Shown: positions 43,895 through 52,424 of the stretch, one piece after another | How positions within the stretch are numbered: the stretch's first letter is position 1 | Layout of the letters: each line of letters begins with the position of its first letter | NCBI RefSeq assembly: GCF_030997045.1 | Contig: NZ_CP116899.1 | Span: 3,620,001 to 3,684,000 of the forward strand | DNA length: 64,000 nt | Source: Microbulbifer sp. TB1203 | Lineage (GTDB): Bacteria > Pseudomonadota > Gammaproteobacteria > Pseudomonadales > Cellvibrionaceae | Direction of reading: 5' to 3' | Notes under the pieces: generated by a model | The model's database searches: none | Seen by the model: only the letters and a program-made list of their open reading frames with translations | What the model was told of the DNA's origin: nothing | Position numbers and translations under genes: made by a program

Positions 43895-46453
43895 TCATTT
43901 CACGCCTACCGATGCGAGCAGCCCGGCGTCGAGCGGGCGGGCCGCTTCCCTGAAGCCGGCCCAGGGGTCCCGGCGCAGGGCCGCGAGCCGGCGGGGCAGG
44001 TTCCCAACGTTGTAGCGGTCGGCGCGCAGCGCCGGGTTGAGTTCGTCCCAGCGGATGGGCACCGCCACCGGGGCGTTTTTGCGGGCGCGCACCGTGTAGG
44101 AGGCCACCGCCGTCGCCCCGCGGCCGTTGCGCAGGTAGTCGATAAAGACGCGCCCCTCGCGCTTGGCCTTGGACAGGTTGGCCGTCAGCCGTTTGGGGTC
44201 CTCCCTGGCGTGCTGTTCGGCGATGGCGCGGGCGAAGGCCTTGGCCCGATCCCAGTCGGCGTCGGGTTCCAGTGGCACTACCAAGTGCAGTCCCTTGCCG
44301 CCGGTGGTGCGCAGGAACGGCGTGAGCCCCAGCGATTCGACGCGCTCGCGCAGGGTCCTGGCGACACGCAGGACCTCCCGCCAGGCGACACCCTCGTGCG
44401 GATCGAGATCGAACACCAGAATGTCGGGCTGCTCGAGATGATCGATGCGGCTGCCCCAGGGATGTATCTCCAGCGCGCCGGCCTGGACCAGGCCGACCAG
44501 GTCGGCGGCGGACTCGACGTAGAGGTACTCCTTACTGCCTTCCTTCCCGGGCACATCGACCCGCGGCACCCGCTGGGGAATGGCGGTGCGGGGATGCTTC
44601 TGGAAAAAGCACTCCCCGTCGCGGCCCTCGGGGCAGCGCAGCAGCGCCAGCGGCCGCCGGGCCAGGTGCGGCAGGACCCAGTCCTGGATCCGGTCGTAGA
44701 AGCGCGCCAGGTCGAGCTTGGTCAGCCCCAGTTCGGGAAACAGCACCCGGTCGGGATGCGTCAGGCGCACGCCGAGCAGCGCCGTCTCGCCATTGCGGCT
44801 GACGCCGGCCTTGCGTCGGGCGGGTTTGCGCTCGTCCGTCTCCCCGTTGCCGGCGGCCAACTCCTTGGAGTTGGTCATGCGTATTTCCCGGGGATTCCGG
44901 TCCTCGCGCAGCCCGCGAAACACCGGGTGGCGCGGGCGACCGTCCCGGGTGCGCTCGGTGAACTCCGCCTCGATCACCAGCTCGGGGCGCACCCAGTGCA
45001 CCGAGCGGCTGTCCGGCACGGCGCCGTGAAAGGGCGAATGCTCGGTTTCCAGCGCCCGCAGGGTCTCGCTCAGGCGCTCCAGCAGGCGCTGGCTGAAGCC
45101 GGTGCCGACGCGCCCGGCGTAGACCAGTTCCCCGCCGCCATAGGCGCCCATCAGCAGCGCGCCAAAGCCGGGGCGCGCACCGCCGGGGTCGGTATAGCCG
45201 CCGACCACGAACTCCTCCTGCTGGCTGACACACTTGACCTTGACCCAGTCGCGGCTGCGCCGCTGTTGGTAATGGCTGTCGGCGCGCTTGCAGATGATGC
45301 CCTCGAGCCCCAGCTGGCAGGCGCGCTCGAAGAAGGCTGCCCCCTTTGCCTCGATATGGTCGGAGTAGCGAATGATGCCGCCCTTCATATCGGCGGCGCG
45401 GAGCAACGTCTCGAGGGTGCGCTTGCGTTCGAGCAGTGCCACGCCGGCGAGGTCGTACCCCTCGAGATAGGGCAGGTCGAAGACCTGGTAGATGAGACGG
45501 GCGGTGCGGCCGCTGGAGAGCGCCTCCTGCAGCCGGCCGAAGCGGGAGATGCCATCCCTGCCCATCGCCACCACCTCGCCATCGAGCAGCGCCGAATCCA
45601 CCGGAAGCACCTCCAGGGCCTCGGCCAGTTCGGGAAAACGGCCGGTCCAGTCCTGGCCATTGCGGGTGATCAGGCGGACCTCGCCGCGCTCGAGGCGGGC
45701 CAGCAGGCGGTAGCCGTCGAGCTTTATCTCGTAGATCCAGTCGCCCCGGAAGGGGACTTCGCAGGCCGCGGTGGCCAGCTGTGGCTTGATCCCGCGGGGC
45801 AGCTTTGCGCGTCGGGCGCCGTCGAGTTCCGAAGGATCGGGCGGGGCGGGGGATGTCGAAGTCTCGGCATGGCCCGAGGTCCAGGTGGTGTCGCGGTCCT
45901 CGGCGATCTGCGCCATGCTGCGCCCGCTGGCGATACTGATGTCTTCGTCGACGCTGAGCGAGGCATCCATGCGCGGCTTGTCGTCGTGGCGCTTGATCAT
46001 CAACCAGTTGCGCCCCTGCCTGTCCTGGTTCTTGCCGGTCATGCGGGTCAGAACCCAGCTTCCCTTGAGCCGCTCGCCGTCGAGCTCGATATCAATGCGA
46101 TCCTTTTTCGGGCGCCCCTTGACCCGCCAGGTGCCGCGATCCCAGAGCATCACGGTGCCGCCGCCGTAGGCCTTTTTGGGGATTACGCCTTCGAAGTCGG
46201 CATAGTCGAGGGGGTGGTCCTCGACCTCCACCGCCAGGCGCTTCTCGCCGGGCTCCAGGCTCGGCCCCTTCGGCAGTGCCCAGCTTTTGAGAACGCCATC
46301 CTGTTCCAGGCGCAGGTCGAAGTGATCGTGGCTCGCAGCGTGCTTGTGCATGACGTAAAGGTCCCCCGAACTCGAGGCGCTGCGCGCTTCCCCGGTGGGT
46401 TCGCGGGTGCGTGTGAAGTCGCGCTTGCGGCGATACTCCCCGAGTCTCTCCAT
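43895..46453 (-). CDS. ligD: Multifunctional DNA ligase D (PE-LIG-POL)
   Basis: This 852-residue LigD has the Pseudomonas domain order. The N-terminal 3'-phosphoesterase domain contains HKHAASHDHFDLRLEQDG. The ATP-dependent ligase has its nucleotidyl lysine in EIKLDGYRLL (near 243) and ICKRADSHYQ. The C-terminal archaeo-eukaryotic primase-like polymerase has its metal-binding VFDLDPHEGVAW near residue 678. The linker near 205-230 is Pro/Ser-rich. It leads a four-gene end-joining operon. Confidence 0.96.
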   Translation of the reverse strand: MERLGEYRRKRDFTRTREPTGEARSASSSGDLYVMHKHAASHDHFDLRLEQDGVLKSWALPKGPSLEPGEKRLAVEVEDHPLDYADFEGVIPKKAYGGGTVMLWDRGTWRVKGRPKKDRIDIELDGERLKGSWVLTRMTGKNQDRQGRNWLMIKRHDDKPRMDASLSVDEDISIASGRSMAQIAEDRDTTWTSGHAETSTSPAPPDPSELDGARRAKLPRGIKPQLATAACEVPFRGDWIYEIKLDGYRLLARLERGEVRLITRNGQDWTGRFPELAEALEVLPVDSALLDGEVVAMGRDGISRFGRLQEALSSGRTARLIYQVFDLPYLEGYDLAGVALLERKRTLETLLRAADMKGGIIRYSDHIEAKGAAFFERACQLGLEGIICKRADSHYQQRRSRDWVKVKCVSQQEEFVVGGYTDPGGARPGFGALLMGAYGGGELVYAGRVGTGFSQRLLERLSETLRALETEHSPFHGAVPDSRSVHWVRPELVIEAEFTERTRDGRPRHPVFRGLREDRNPREIRMTNSKELAAGNGETDERKPARRKAGVSRNGETALLGVRLTHPDRVLFPELGLTKLDLARFYDRIQDWVLPHLARRPLALLRCPEGRDGECFFQKHPRTAIPQRVPRVDVPGKEGSKEYLYVESAADLVGLVQAGALEIHPWGSRIDHLEQPDILVFDLDPHEGVAWREVLRVARTLRERVESLGLTPFLRTTGGKGLHLVVPLEPDADWDRAKAFARAIAEQHAREDPKRLTANLSKAKREGRVFIDYLRNGRGATAVASYTVRARKNAPVAVPIRWDELNPALRADRYNVGNLPRRLAALRRDPWAGFREAARPLDAGLLASVGVK

Positions 46454-46572
46454 CGACTTCGTCCGTCGAGCTTCCTTTTCGAGGTTCCATCTCTCAGCCT
46501 AGCAGGCTGCCGGACTGCGGCCTCGGCACGCGCCACGCCGCGGCCCACCGTTCTTGGAAATTGCGCCGCTAT

Positions 46573-46612
46573 CAGCGCTCAGCGTGACGGGGTGGGAAGG
46601 CTCTTTGCGGGA
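46573..46612. repeat. Fragment of the 15.3-kb inverted-repeat element
   Basis: GCTCAGCGTGACGGGGTGGG and the bases after it line up with TCTGAGCGTGACTGGGTGGG near 15324 and the following CTTTACGGGA. Only the inner left arm is kept, so this is a decayed or partial copy. Confidence 0.5.
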
Positions 46613-46685
46613 CGGGCGGCAAGCCCTAATAAATCAGGGGGCCCAAAGCCGAATGGCACTGACTTAAGCGTAAGCCCGGCATTTT

Positions 46686-46843
46686 TCGTAGGATGGGCAA
46701 AGCGCAGCGTGCCCATCAACATGGCGGAAGATGGGCACGTCGCTACGCTCCGTTGACTCGCGCCATCCATGGCGCTCGCCCGCTTCGCGGGCGCCTGCGG
46801 CGTCCAAATCGGCAATCCTGCCGATTTGTGCCCATCCTACGAA
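46686..46843. repeat. Inverted-repeat element with GTAGGATGGGCAAA ends
   Basis: The left end CGTAGGATGGGCAAAGCGCA and the right end TTTGTGCCCATCCTACGAAG are inverted repeats. Internal GTGCCCATC / GATGGGCAC copies and a GCCCGCTTCGCGGGC hairpin add more structure. It is non-coding and resembles dispersed elements seen in many gammaproteobacteria. Confidence 0.65.
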
Positions 46844-46868
46844 GGAGCATTCGATTGCGAATAGCTTC

Positions 46869-47690
46869 TCAGATACGCACCTGCTGATGCTGCAGGATCT
46901 GCTGCCAGTTTGCGTAGAATTCCGCCTCGCCCTGCAGAATCGCACTGTTGAGATCGTCGATCTCCCGGCGCAGGTTTTTATCGTAGAAGTACAGGCTGCC
47001 GCCGCGCAGCGTATAGCCGCGCGGGTTTTCCGCCAGCAGCTGGTAGTAGCGCGCCACCCGCTCCAGGTGGGCGTTGACCTGTCGCGAGGAAAAGTTGCCG
47101 CGGCGGTAGTAGTCCAGCACCTGCGCGTCGATTTCCGCATGAACCTTTTCCCGGCTCTCCGGCGACAGGCCGCCGCTGTTCACCTGATTGCGGACATCCG
47201 CGCGCAGGTCCTCCAGGTAGCGTTCCGCGGCCTGCGCGGAGACCTGCAGCTTGCCGATGACCCGCCGGCGCTGGCCCTGGGCCCTGCGGTCCTTCAGGGC
47301 CGTCGGGGCGAACATTTCCCGCGACGAGAACTGCCCCAGCGGGCGGAAAATAGTCCGGTGCTGCAGGTTGCTATGGCGGGTGAGCTTGCCGCAAATTTCC
47401 ACCGCCGCCTGCCACTCGGCGAAGGGGCTGCCCTCCAGCAGCTGCGGCGGCAACTGCGCCACCGCCGCATCCAGTTTTTCCTCCTGTTCGCGGTAGAAGT
47501 CCGGCCGCGCACGCCAGTCGTTGGCCTGCAGCTTGAACAGCGACAGGATGCCCTGGTTGACGCAGCGAGCCAGCAGCAGCGCCGTCTGCTCCCGCTGCCG
47601 CTCGCGCAGTTCGCGGTAGTGATCCAGACCGTAAAGACTTGCGATGGCGATAACCAGCAGGAAGGCCAGCAGTGGATAGTATTTTTTCAC
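46869..47690 (-). CDS. Membrane-anchored helical hypothetical protein
   Basis: This 273-residue protein has an N-terminal membrane anchor (YPLLAFLLVIAIASLYGL) and a long charged, largely helical domain with likely coiled coil (LRERQREQTALLLA, DQ/ER-rich stretches). No motif was recognised. It follows yheV by 3 bp, so it is likely in the prlC-yheV transcript. Confidence 0.65.
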   Translation of the reverse strand: MKKYYPLLAFLLVIAIASLYGLDHYRELRERQREQTALLLARCVNQGILSLFKLQANDWRARPDFYREQEEKLDAAVAQLPPQLLEGSPFAEWQAAVEICGKLTRHSNLQHRTIFRPLGQFSSREMFAPTALKDRRAQGQRRRVIGKLQVSAQAAERYLEDLRADVRNQVNSGGLSPESREKVHAEIDAQVLDYYRRGNFSSRQVNAHLERVARYYQLLAENPRGYTLRGGSLYFYDKNLRREIDDLNSAILQGEAEFYANWQQILQHQQVRI

Positions 47691-47693
47691 GCT

Positions 47694-47978
47694 TTATTTT
47701 TTGGGTGGTTGAATGATTCTTACCGGAACTTCGATCTCTTTCGCGGTTTCACTATTGTCGACCCGCGTACCCGGCACCCGCGGCGCAGACTGTAGGCGGA
47801 TTTCGTCCTCGAAACCGCAGGCCACGCACTCGCGGAAATTCCTGCCCTCTTGGCGGTAGTTGACGATCCGGTCCATCTCCCCGCAGCGGGGGCACACGGC
47901 CCCGGCGATAAAGCGCTTCTTCACGGGTTTTTTGCTGGTGTTACTCAAGCTGTTGTTACTCAAGTTATCGTCACTCAT
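47694..47978 (-). CDS. yheV: YheV-like zinc-ribbon protein
   Basis: This 94-residue protein has the YheV core KKRFIAGAVCPRCGEMDRIV, then the second pair in RECVACGFEDEIRLQ, making a four-cysteine zinc ribbon. Its function is unknown. It overlaps the oligopeptidase gene by 8 bp, the same neighbourhood as in Pseudomonas and Vibrio. Confidence 0.85.
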   Translation of the reverse strand: MSDDNLSNNSLSNTSKKPVKKRFIAGAVCPRCGEMDRIVNYRQEGRNFRECVACGFEDEIRLQSAPRVPGTRVDNSETAKEIEVPVRIIQPPKK

Positions 47979-50073
47979 GGGCGGTCTCGTCGCACTCTAC
48001 GATGCCGCTGTGGTGCAGCAGCGCGTCTATTTTAGGTTCGCGGCCGCGAAATTCTGTGAACAGGTCCAGTGCGTCGCGACTGCCGCCCTGTTCGAGGATG
48101 CTGTGCAGGAATCTGTCGCCGGTGTCCCGATCGAAAATACCCTTCTCCTCGAACAGCGAGAAGGCGTCCGCAGACAGCACCTCGGCCCACTTGTAGCTGT
48201 AATAGCCAGCCGCATAACCGCCGGCGAAGATATGGCTGAAGCCGTGCTGGAAGCGGTTCTCCTCCGCCACCGGCACCACCGCCACCTGTGCGCGCACGGC
48301 ATTCAGCAGTTGCTGGATTTCCTCTGCGCTGGCGCCGCTGTCGCGGCAGTGCAGGCGGAAATCGAATAGGGCGAACTCCAGTTGGCGCACGGTGAACATG
48401 GCGGACTGAAAATTCTTCGCCGCCAGCATTTTGTCCAGCAGCGCTTGCGGCAGCGGCTCGCCGGTCTCGTGGTGGCCGGAGATCATCGCGATGGCCTCGG
48501 GCTGCCAACACCAGTTCTCCAGGAACTGGCTGGGCAGCTCCACCGCGTCCCAGGCCACGCCGTTGATGCCGGACACCGCGGCCACATTCACCCGGGTGAG
48601 CATATGATGCAGGCCGTGGCCGAATTCGTGGAACAGGGTGGTGACTTCGTAGTGGGTCAGCAGCGATGGAGCGCCACCAGCGGGAGCAGAAGCGCCCGCA
48701 GCGGGTGAAGAGGCGCCTGCAGCGGGAGGAGAGAAGTTGCACACCAAGTAGGCCACCGGCAATTGCAGGCCCGAAGCCCCCTGCCGGCGCACGCACACGG
48801 TATTCATCCAGGCACCGCCGCGCTTGTTCTCGCGAGCGAAGGGATCGAGATAAAAGCCGGCGATGCGCTCGCCGCCGCGCAGCAGCCAGAAGAACTGCAC
48901 ATCGCGGTGCCAAGTGGCCACCGAGGTGTCCCCCTCCACGGTGACGCCGAACAGTTTTTCCACCACCGCGAAGAGCCCGGCGAGCACTTTTTCATAGGGG
49001 AAATAGGGGCGCAGCTCCTCCTGGCTGACGGCATAGCGCTCCTGCTTGAGCTTCTCCGCGGTCCAGGCGATATCCCAGGGTTGCAGCTCTTCCAGTCCTG
49101 TTTTTTCGAGGTGTAGCTTTTCCGCGGCGAATTCCCGCAGTTCGGCGAACTCGCGCTCGGCGGCGGGTCTGGCCCGCGCCGCCAGGTCCTCGAGGAATTC
49201 CAGTACTTTTTCGCAGTCCGGTGCCATCTTGCTGGCCAGGGAAAGCTCGGCGTAATTGGACATGCCCAGCAATTTGGCCTGCTCGGCGCGCAGCGCCAGT
49301 ATCTCTTCCATCACCGCGGAATTGTCGAACTGACCGCCCTGGGGGCCGGTCTCCGAGGCGCGGGTGACAAACGCCAGGTACACCCGCTCGCGCAGCTGGC
49401 GGTTGTCCGCGTGGGTCATCACCGCCAGGTAGCTGGGCCCCTCCAGGGTGATCAGCCAGCCGGACAGGTCCTTCGCCTGCGCCGCGGCGGCGGCCGCCGC
49501 GAGCGCGGTCTGCGGCAGCCCGGCCAGCTCCGCTTCGTCCTCTGTGTGGTAGGTCCAGGCATTGGTGGCATCCAGCACATTGTTGGCGAAGCGGCTGCCC
49601 AGCTCCGCCAGCCGGCGGCTGTTGGCGGCGAAGCGCTCCCGCGCCCCGCCCTCCAGGCCCACGCCGCCGAGCACGAAATCCCGCAGGCCCAGCTTCACCG
49701 CCTGCCGGCGCGCCTGGGGCCAGCCGGTGAATTCCTTCGTCTCGGCCAGCTGCTGGTAGACCCGGTAGAGATCGCGGTTCTGGCCCAGTTCGGTCCAGTA
49801 ATCGGTGACCTTGGCCAGCGCCGCCTCGTAGGGCGCCCGCCAGGGGCCGCTGAGCACGCTGTTCAGGTGGCCAACCGGGGAAAAGGCCCGGTTGAGCCTG
49901 TCCTGGGCCTCCTCCAGCGGGGCCAGGGTGGTGTCCCAGCCCGGGTTCTTCAGCCCGCTCTCCAGTTCGGCGTGGCAGCGCTCAATCAATTCAGCGATAG
50001 CGGGTTCCACCTGCTCCGGCTGCAACTGGTCGAAGGATGGTAGGAGGGGGAAATTCAACAGCGGATTGGACAT
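47971..50073 (-). CDS. prlC: Oligopeptidase A (M3 family) with an Ala/Pro-rich insertion
   Basis: This 700-residue zinc metallopeptidase degrades peptides such as cleaved signal sequences. The catalytic HEFGHGLHHM is near residue 482, with the third ligand in VAWDAVELPSQFLENW. Just before it, residues 446-468 form three imperfect seven-residue repeats (PAAGASS, PAAGASA, PAGGAPS) encoded by a 21-bp tandem repeat; relatives have only a short loop here. It is divergent from the carbonic-anhydrase-like gene, 65 bp away. Confidence 0.94.
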   Translation of the reverse strand: MSNPLLNFPLLPSFDQLQPEQVEPAIAELIERCHAELESGLKNPGWDTTLAPLEEAQDRLNRAFSPVGHLNSVLSGPWRAPYEAALAKVTDYWTELGQNRDLYRVYQQLAETKEFTGWPQARRQAVKLGLRDFVLGGVGLEGGARERFAANSRRLAELGSRFANNVLDATNAWTYHTEDEAELAGLPQTALAAAAAAAQAKDLSGWLITLEGPSYLAVMTHADNRQLRERVYLAFVTRASETGPQGGQFDNSAVMEEILALRAEQAKLLGMSNYAELSLASKMAPDCEKVLEFLEDLAARARPAAEREFAELREFAAEKLHLEKTGLEELQPWDIAWTAEKLKQERYAVSQEELRPYFPYEKVLAGLFAVVEKLFGVTVEGDTSVATWHRDVQFFWLLRGGERIAGFYLDPFARENKRGGAWMNTVCVRRQGASGLQLPVAYLVCNFSPPAAGASSPAAGASAPAGGAPSLLTHYEVTTLFHEFGHGLHHMLTRVNVAAVSGINGVAWDAVELPSQFLENWCWQPEAIAMISGHHETGEPLPQALLDKMLAAKNFQSAMFTVRQLEFALFDFRLHCRDSGASAEEIQQLLNAVRAQVAVVPVAEENRFQHGFSHIFAGGYAAGYYSYKWAEVLSADAFSLFEEKGIFDRDTGDRFLHSILEQGGSRDALDLFTEFRGREPKIDALLHHSGIVECDETAHE
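48668..48731. repeat. 21-bp tandem repeat inside prlC
   Basis: Three 21-bp units encode seven-residue Pro-Ala-Gly repeats in frame. The units differ at a few third positions, so the expansion is not brand new. Confidence 0.8.
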
Positions 50074-50138
50074 ACAGCACCCTGCGCAGAAAAATCGATA
50101 AGGCTATGATAATGGACCGATTGTACAGGAGATGCGTT

Positions 50139-50696
50139 ATGTCCCCACTGCGCCCCCACGGCGACAACGAACGGGAGAAATCCCCCCAGCTCGGCAGCGG
50201 GGTGTATATCGACCCACAGTCCTCGGTGATCGGCGATGTCACCCTCGGCGACGACAGCTCGGTCTGGCCCATGGCGGTGGTGCGCGGCGATATGCACCAG
50301 ATCCGCATCGGCGCGCGCACCAGCGTTCAGGACGGCTCGGTACTGCATATCACCCACGCCGGCCCCTTCAATCCGGAGGGCTGGCCGCTCACCATCGGCG
50401 ACGACGTGACCATCGGCCACAAGGCCTGCCTGCACGGCTGCACCGTCGGCAGCCGCGTGCTAATCGGCATCGGCGCCATTGTGCTCGACGGCGCGGTGAT
50501 CGAGGACGAGGTGGTGGTGGCCGCCGGCGCGCTGGTGCCGCCCGGGCGCACCCTGGAGAGCGGCTACCTGTACGTGGGCGCGCCCTGCAAAAAGGCGCGG
50601 CCGCTGTCGGACAAGGAGCGGGAATTCTTCCGCTACTCCGCCGACAATTACGTAAAACTGAAAAACCAGTACCTGACCGAACACGAACAGCCCTGA
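50139..50696 (+). CDS. Gamma-type carbonic anhydrase / YrdA-like beta-helix protein
   Basis: This 185-residue left-handed beta-helix protein has hexapeptide repeats. The metal-site histidines are visible in SVLHITHAG, TIGHKACLHGC, and the region VVRGDMHQIRIG matches the gamma-carbonic anhydrase family. Activity is uncertain, as in E. coli YrdA. The ATG at 50139 follows AGGAGATGCGTT; the longer frame is not supported. A REP-like palindrome follows the stop. Confidence 0.88.
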   Translation: MSPLRPHGDNEREKSPQLGSGVYIDPQSSVIGDVTLGDDSSVWPMAVVRGDMHQIRIGARTSVQDGSVLHITHAGPFNPEGWPLTIGDDVTIGHKACLHGCTVGSRVLIGIGAIVLDGAVIEDEVVVAAGALVPPGRTLESGYLYVGAPCKKARPLSDKEREFFRYSADNYVKLKNQYLTEHEQP

Positions 50697-50708
50697 GCCT
50701 CCTCCCCT

Positions 50709-50795
50709 TGTAGGAGCGGCCCATGGCCGCGATCGGACTTCGCAAAAACCACTGATCGCGGCCATGGGCGGATGGCCGCCCCGCCGCTCCTACAG
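50709..50795. repeat. REP-like palindrome
   Basis: This copy has TGTAGGAGCGGCCCATGGCC on the left and a right arm ending CCGCTCCTACAG. It shares the asymmetric GGCGGATGGCCGCCCCG block with the copy at 9796-9885. It lies between the carbonic-anhydrase-like gene and the LysR gene. Confidence 0.8.
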
Positions 50796-50817
50796 ATACT
50801 TCGTCAGAGACCCCCAA

Positions 50818-51732
50818 ATGAACAACCTCAACCTGGACCAGCTGCGCACCTTCGTCGCCGCCTGCGAAAAGGGTTCCTTCTCCGCGGTGGCGCGGGAGAT
50901 GGGGCGCGCCCAGTCGGCGGTCAGCGCGCAGATCCAGAACCTGGAACTGGACCTGGGGCTGGAGCTCTTCGACCGCAGCGGCAAGTACCCGACCCCGACG
51001 GCGGCGGCGCAGTCGCTGCTGCCCCTGGCGCGCCAGGCCATCGGCCAGCTGCGCCGCTTCCAGCAGGCGGCAGACTCCTACCAGCGAGGCGAGGAGCCAC
51101 TGCTGCGGGTCCTGTTCGAAGAGCTGGTGATGCCCGACAAGCTCAACGACATGCTGGCGGCCTTCGCCGAGCGTTTTCCCCACACCCAGATCCACGCCAG
51201 CACCGCCACCGACGAACAGGCCATCCGCCAGATCGCCGACGGCGGTGCGGATTTCGCCTTTGTCACCGCCCGCGACGGCTATCCGGACGAACTGGATTTC
51301 AACAACCTGGGGCAGCAGCGGATTCTCACCCTCGCCAGCCCGGACCACCCGCTGGCGCAAACCCCCTCCGCCTCCCTCAACGAGGCGGCCAGGCACCGGC
51401 AGATCATCACCGCCTCCCCCTCGGGCAACCGCCGCTGGCAGCTGTCCCCGCAGACCTGGAGCAGCGATTCGCTGCTGCAGGCGCTGGACCTGGCCTGCAA
51501 GGGCGTGGGCTGGGTCAACGCCCCCTACGAGCTGGCGCGCCATTTCCTGAAGAGCGGCAAGCTGGTGGAGCTGAACCTGTCCAACGCGCTGAGCGCCTGG
51601 AGCCTGGGCGTGGACCTGCTGTGGTCCGGCAAAACACCCCAGGGCACCGCCGCGCGCTGGTTCGCCAGGGAGGCCCGGCGCCTGTATGGCAACTACTACA
51701 GCCCACCTATCGAAATAGCTGATGGAATCTAA
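50818..51732 (+). CDS. LysR-family transcriptional regulator
   Basis: This 304-residue regulator starts NNLNLDQLRTFVAACEKGSF, then SAVAREMGRAQSAVSAQIQN makes up the helix-turn-helix. The substrate-binding domain follows. The ATG at 50818 is used because the longer frame is translated REP palindrome. The gene downstream on the same strand encodes an AhpD-like protein, 62 bp on, which may be its target. The effector is unknown. Confidence 0.9.
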   Translation: MNNLNLDQLRTFVAACEKGSFSAVAREMGRAQSAVSAQIQNLELDLGLELFDRSGKYPTPTAAAQSLLPLARQAIGQLRRFQQAADSYQRGEEPLLRVLFEELVMPDKLNDMLAAFAERFPHTQIHASTATDEQAIRQIADGGADFAFVTARDGYPDELDFNNLGQQRILTLASPDHPLAQTPSASLNEAARHRQIITASPSGNRRWQLSPQTWSSDSLLQALDLACKGVGWVNAPYELARHFLKSGKLVELNLSNALSAWSLGVDLLWSGKTPQGTAARWFAREARRLYGNYYSPPIEIADGI

Positions 51733-51794
51733 CTTTTACCGGCGATTTTGCTGGTGGATGATGAGATCTCCTCATCAACGTTAGGAGAAACGCG

Positions 51795-52313
51795 ATGACC
51801 ACCGAAGAACACCTGCAGAACCTGGAGAGCTTTTCCAGCCACTACCGCTACAACGTGAACTACCTGAAGGAGTTTTTGCAAAGCTCACCGGAGGGCTATC
51901 AAAAGTTCGCCGACTTCCGCCCGCTGTCCTACCACCTGGAGTTCCTGCCGCTGGAGACTTATTGGGTGAGCAAGCTCGCCGCGATGCAGGTTGCGGACTG
52001 CGGCGAGTGTTTGCAGCTCAATGTGCGCATGGCGCTGGAGGCCGGCGTGGACCAGCAGTTGGTACAGGCCTGCCTCCAAGGTGGCAGCCGGCTGCCGGAG
52101 AACCTGAAGGATGTTTTCGATTTCGCCACCGCGGTGGCCAACTACCGCAATATCGATCCGCAGTTGGAGGAGCGCATCGACGCGCAGCTGGACAAGTCCC
52201 AGCGCATCGAACTGGGAGTCTGCGTGGCCACCGCCTCGGTGTATCCCACCATCAAGCGGGCGATGGGTTATACGCAGAGCTGCAGCCTGGTGGAAATCGA
52301 GTTCGCGGCCTGA
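51795..52313 (+). CDS. AhpD/carboxymuconolactone-decarboxylase-like protein
   Basis: This 172-residue all-helical protein resembles the AhpD/CMD family. The redox-type motif ADCGECLQLNVRMALEAGV near residue 67 has a CxxC. The ATG at 51795 follows a TTAGGAGAAACGCG ribosome binding site. A peroxide or electrophile response is possible; the exact role is unknown. Confidence 0.75.
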   Translation: MTTEEHLQNLESFSSHYRYNVNYLKEFLQSSPEGYQKFADFRPLSYHLEFLPLETYWVSKLAAMQVADCGECLQLNVRMALEAGVDQQLVQACLQGGSRLPENLKDVFDFATAVANYRNIDPQLEERIDAQLDKSQRIELGVCVATASVYPTIKRAMGYTQSCSLVEIEFAA

Positions 52314-52328
52314 TATTCCAGCCCGGCT

Positions 52329-52415
52329 CTGTGGGAGCCTGCCTTGCAGGCGATTAATCCGGGTGCTATCTGCCAAGCCCTCTTCGCCAGCAGGGCTGGC
52401 TCCCATGGGAGGGTA
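52329..52415. repeat. Divergent REP-like inverted repeat
   Basis: TGTGGGAGCCTGCCTTGCAG and a right arm GGCTGGCTCCCATGGGAG are partly complementary around a GC-poorer centre. It resembles the GTAGGAGCGG family only at its ends. It lies between the convergent AhpD-like and argP genes. Confidence 0.55.
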
Positions 52416-52424
52416 AGCCTGCCT

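Larger units (their letters stand above)
46454..46868. other. Repeat-rich intergenic region
   Basis: No gene is present in these 415 bases. They hold a 40-bp fragment related to the 15.3-kb inverted-repeat element (46573-46612) and an inverted-repeat element with GTAGGATGGGCAAA ends (46686-46843). Confidence 0.6.

Noticed and set aside
43682..46756. 1024-codon plus-strand frame opposite ligD
   Set aside because: Antisense shadow of ligD; the minus-strand protein has all catalytic motifs.
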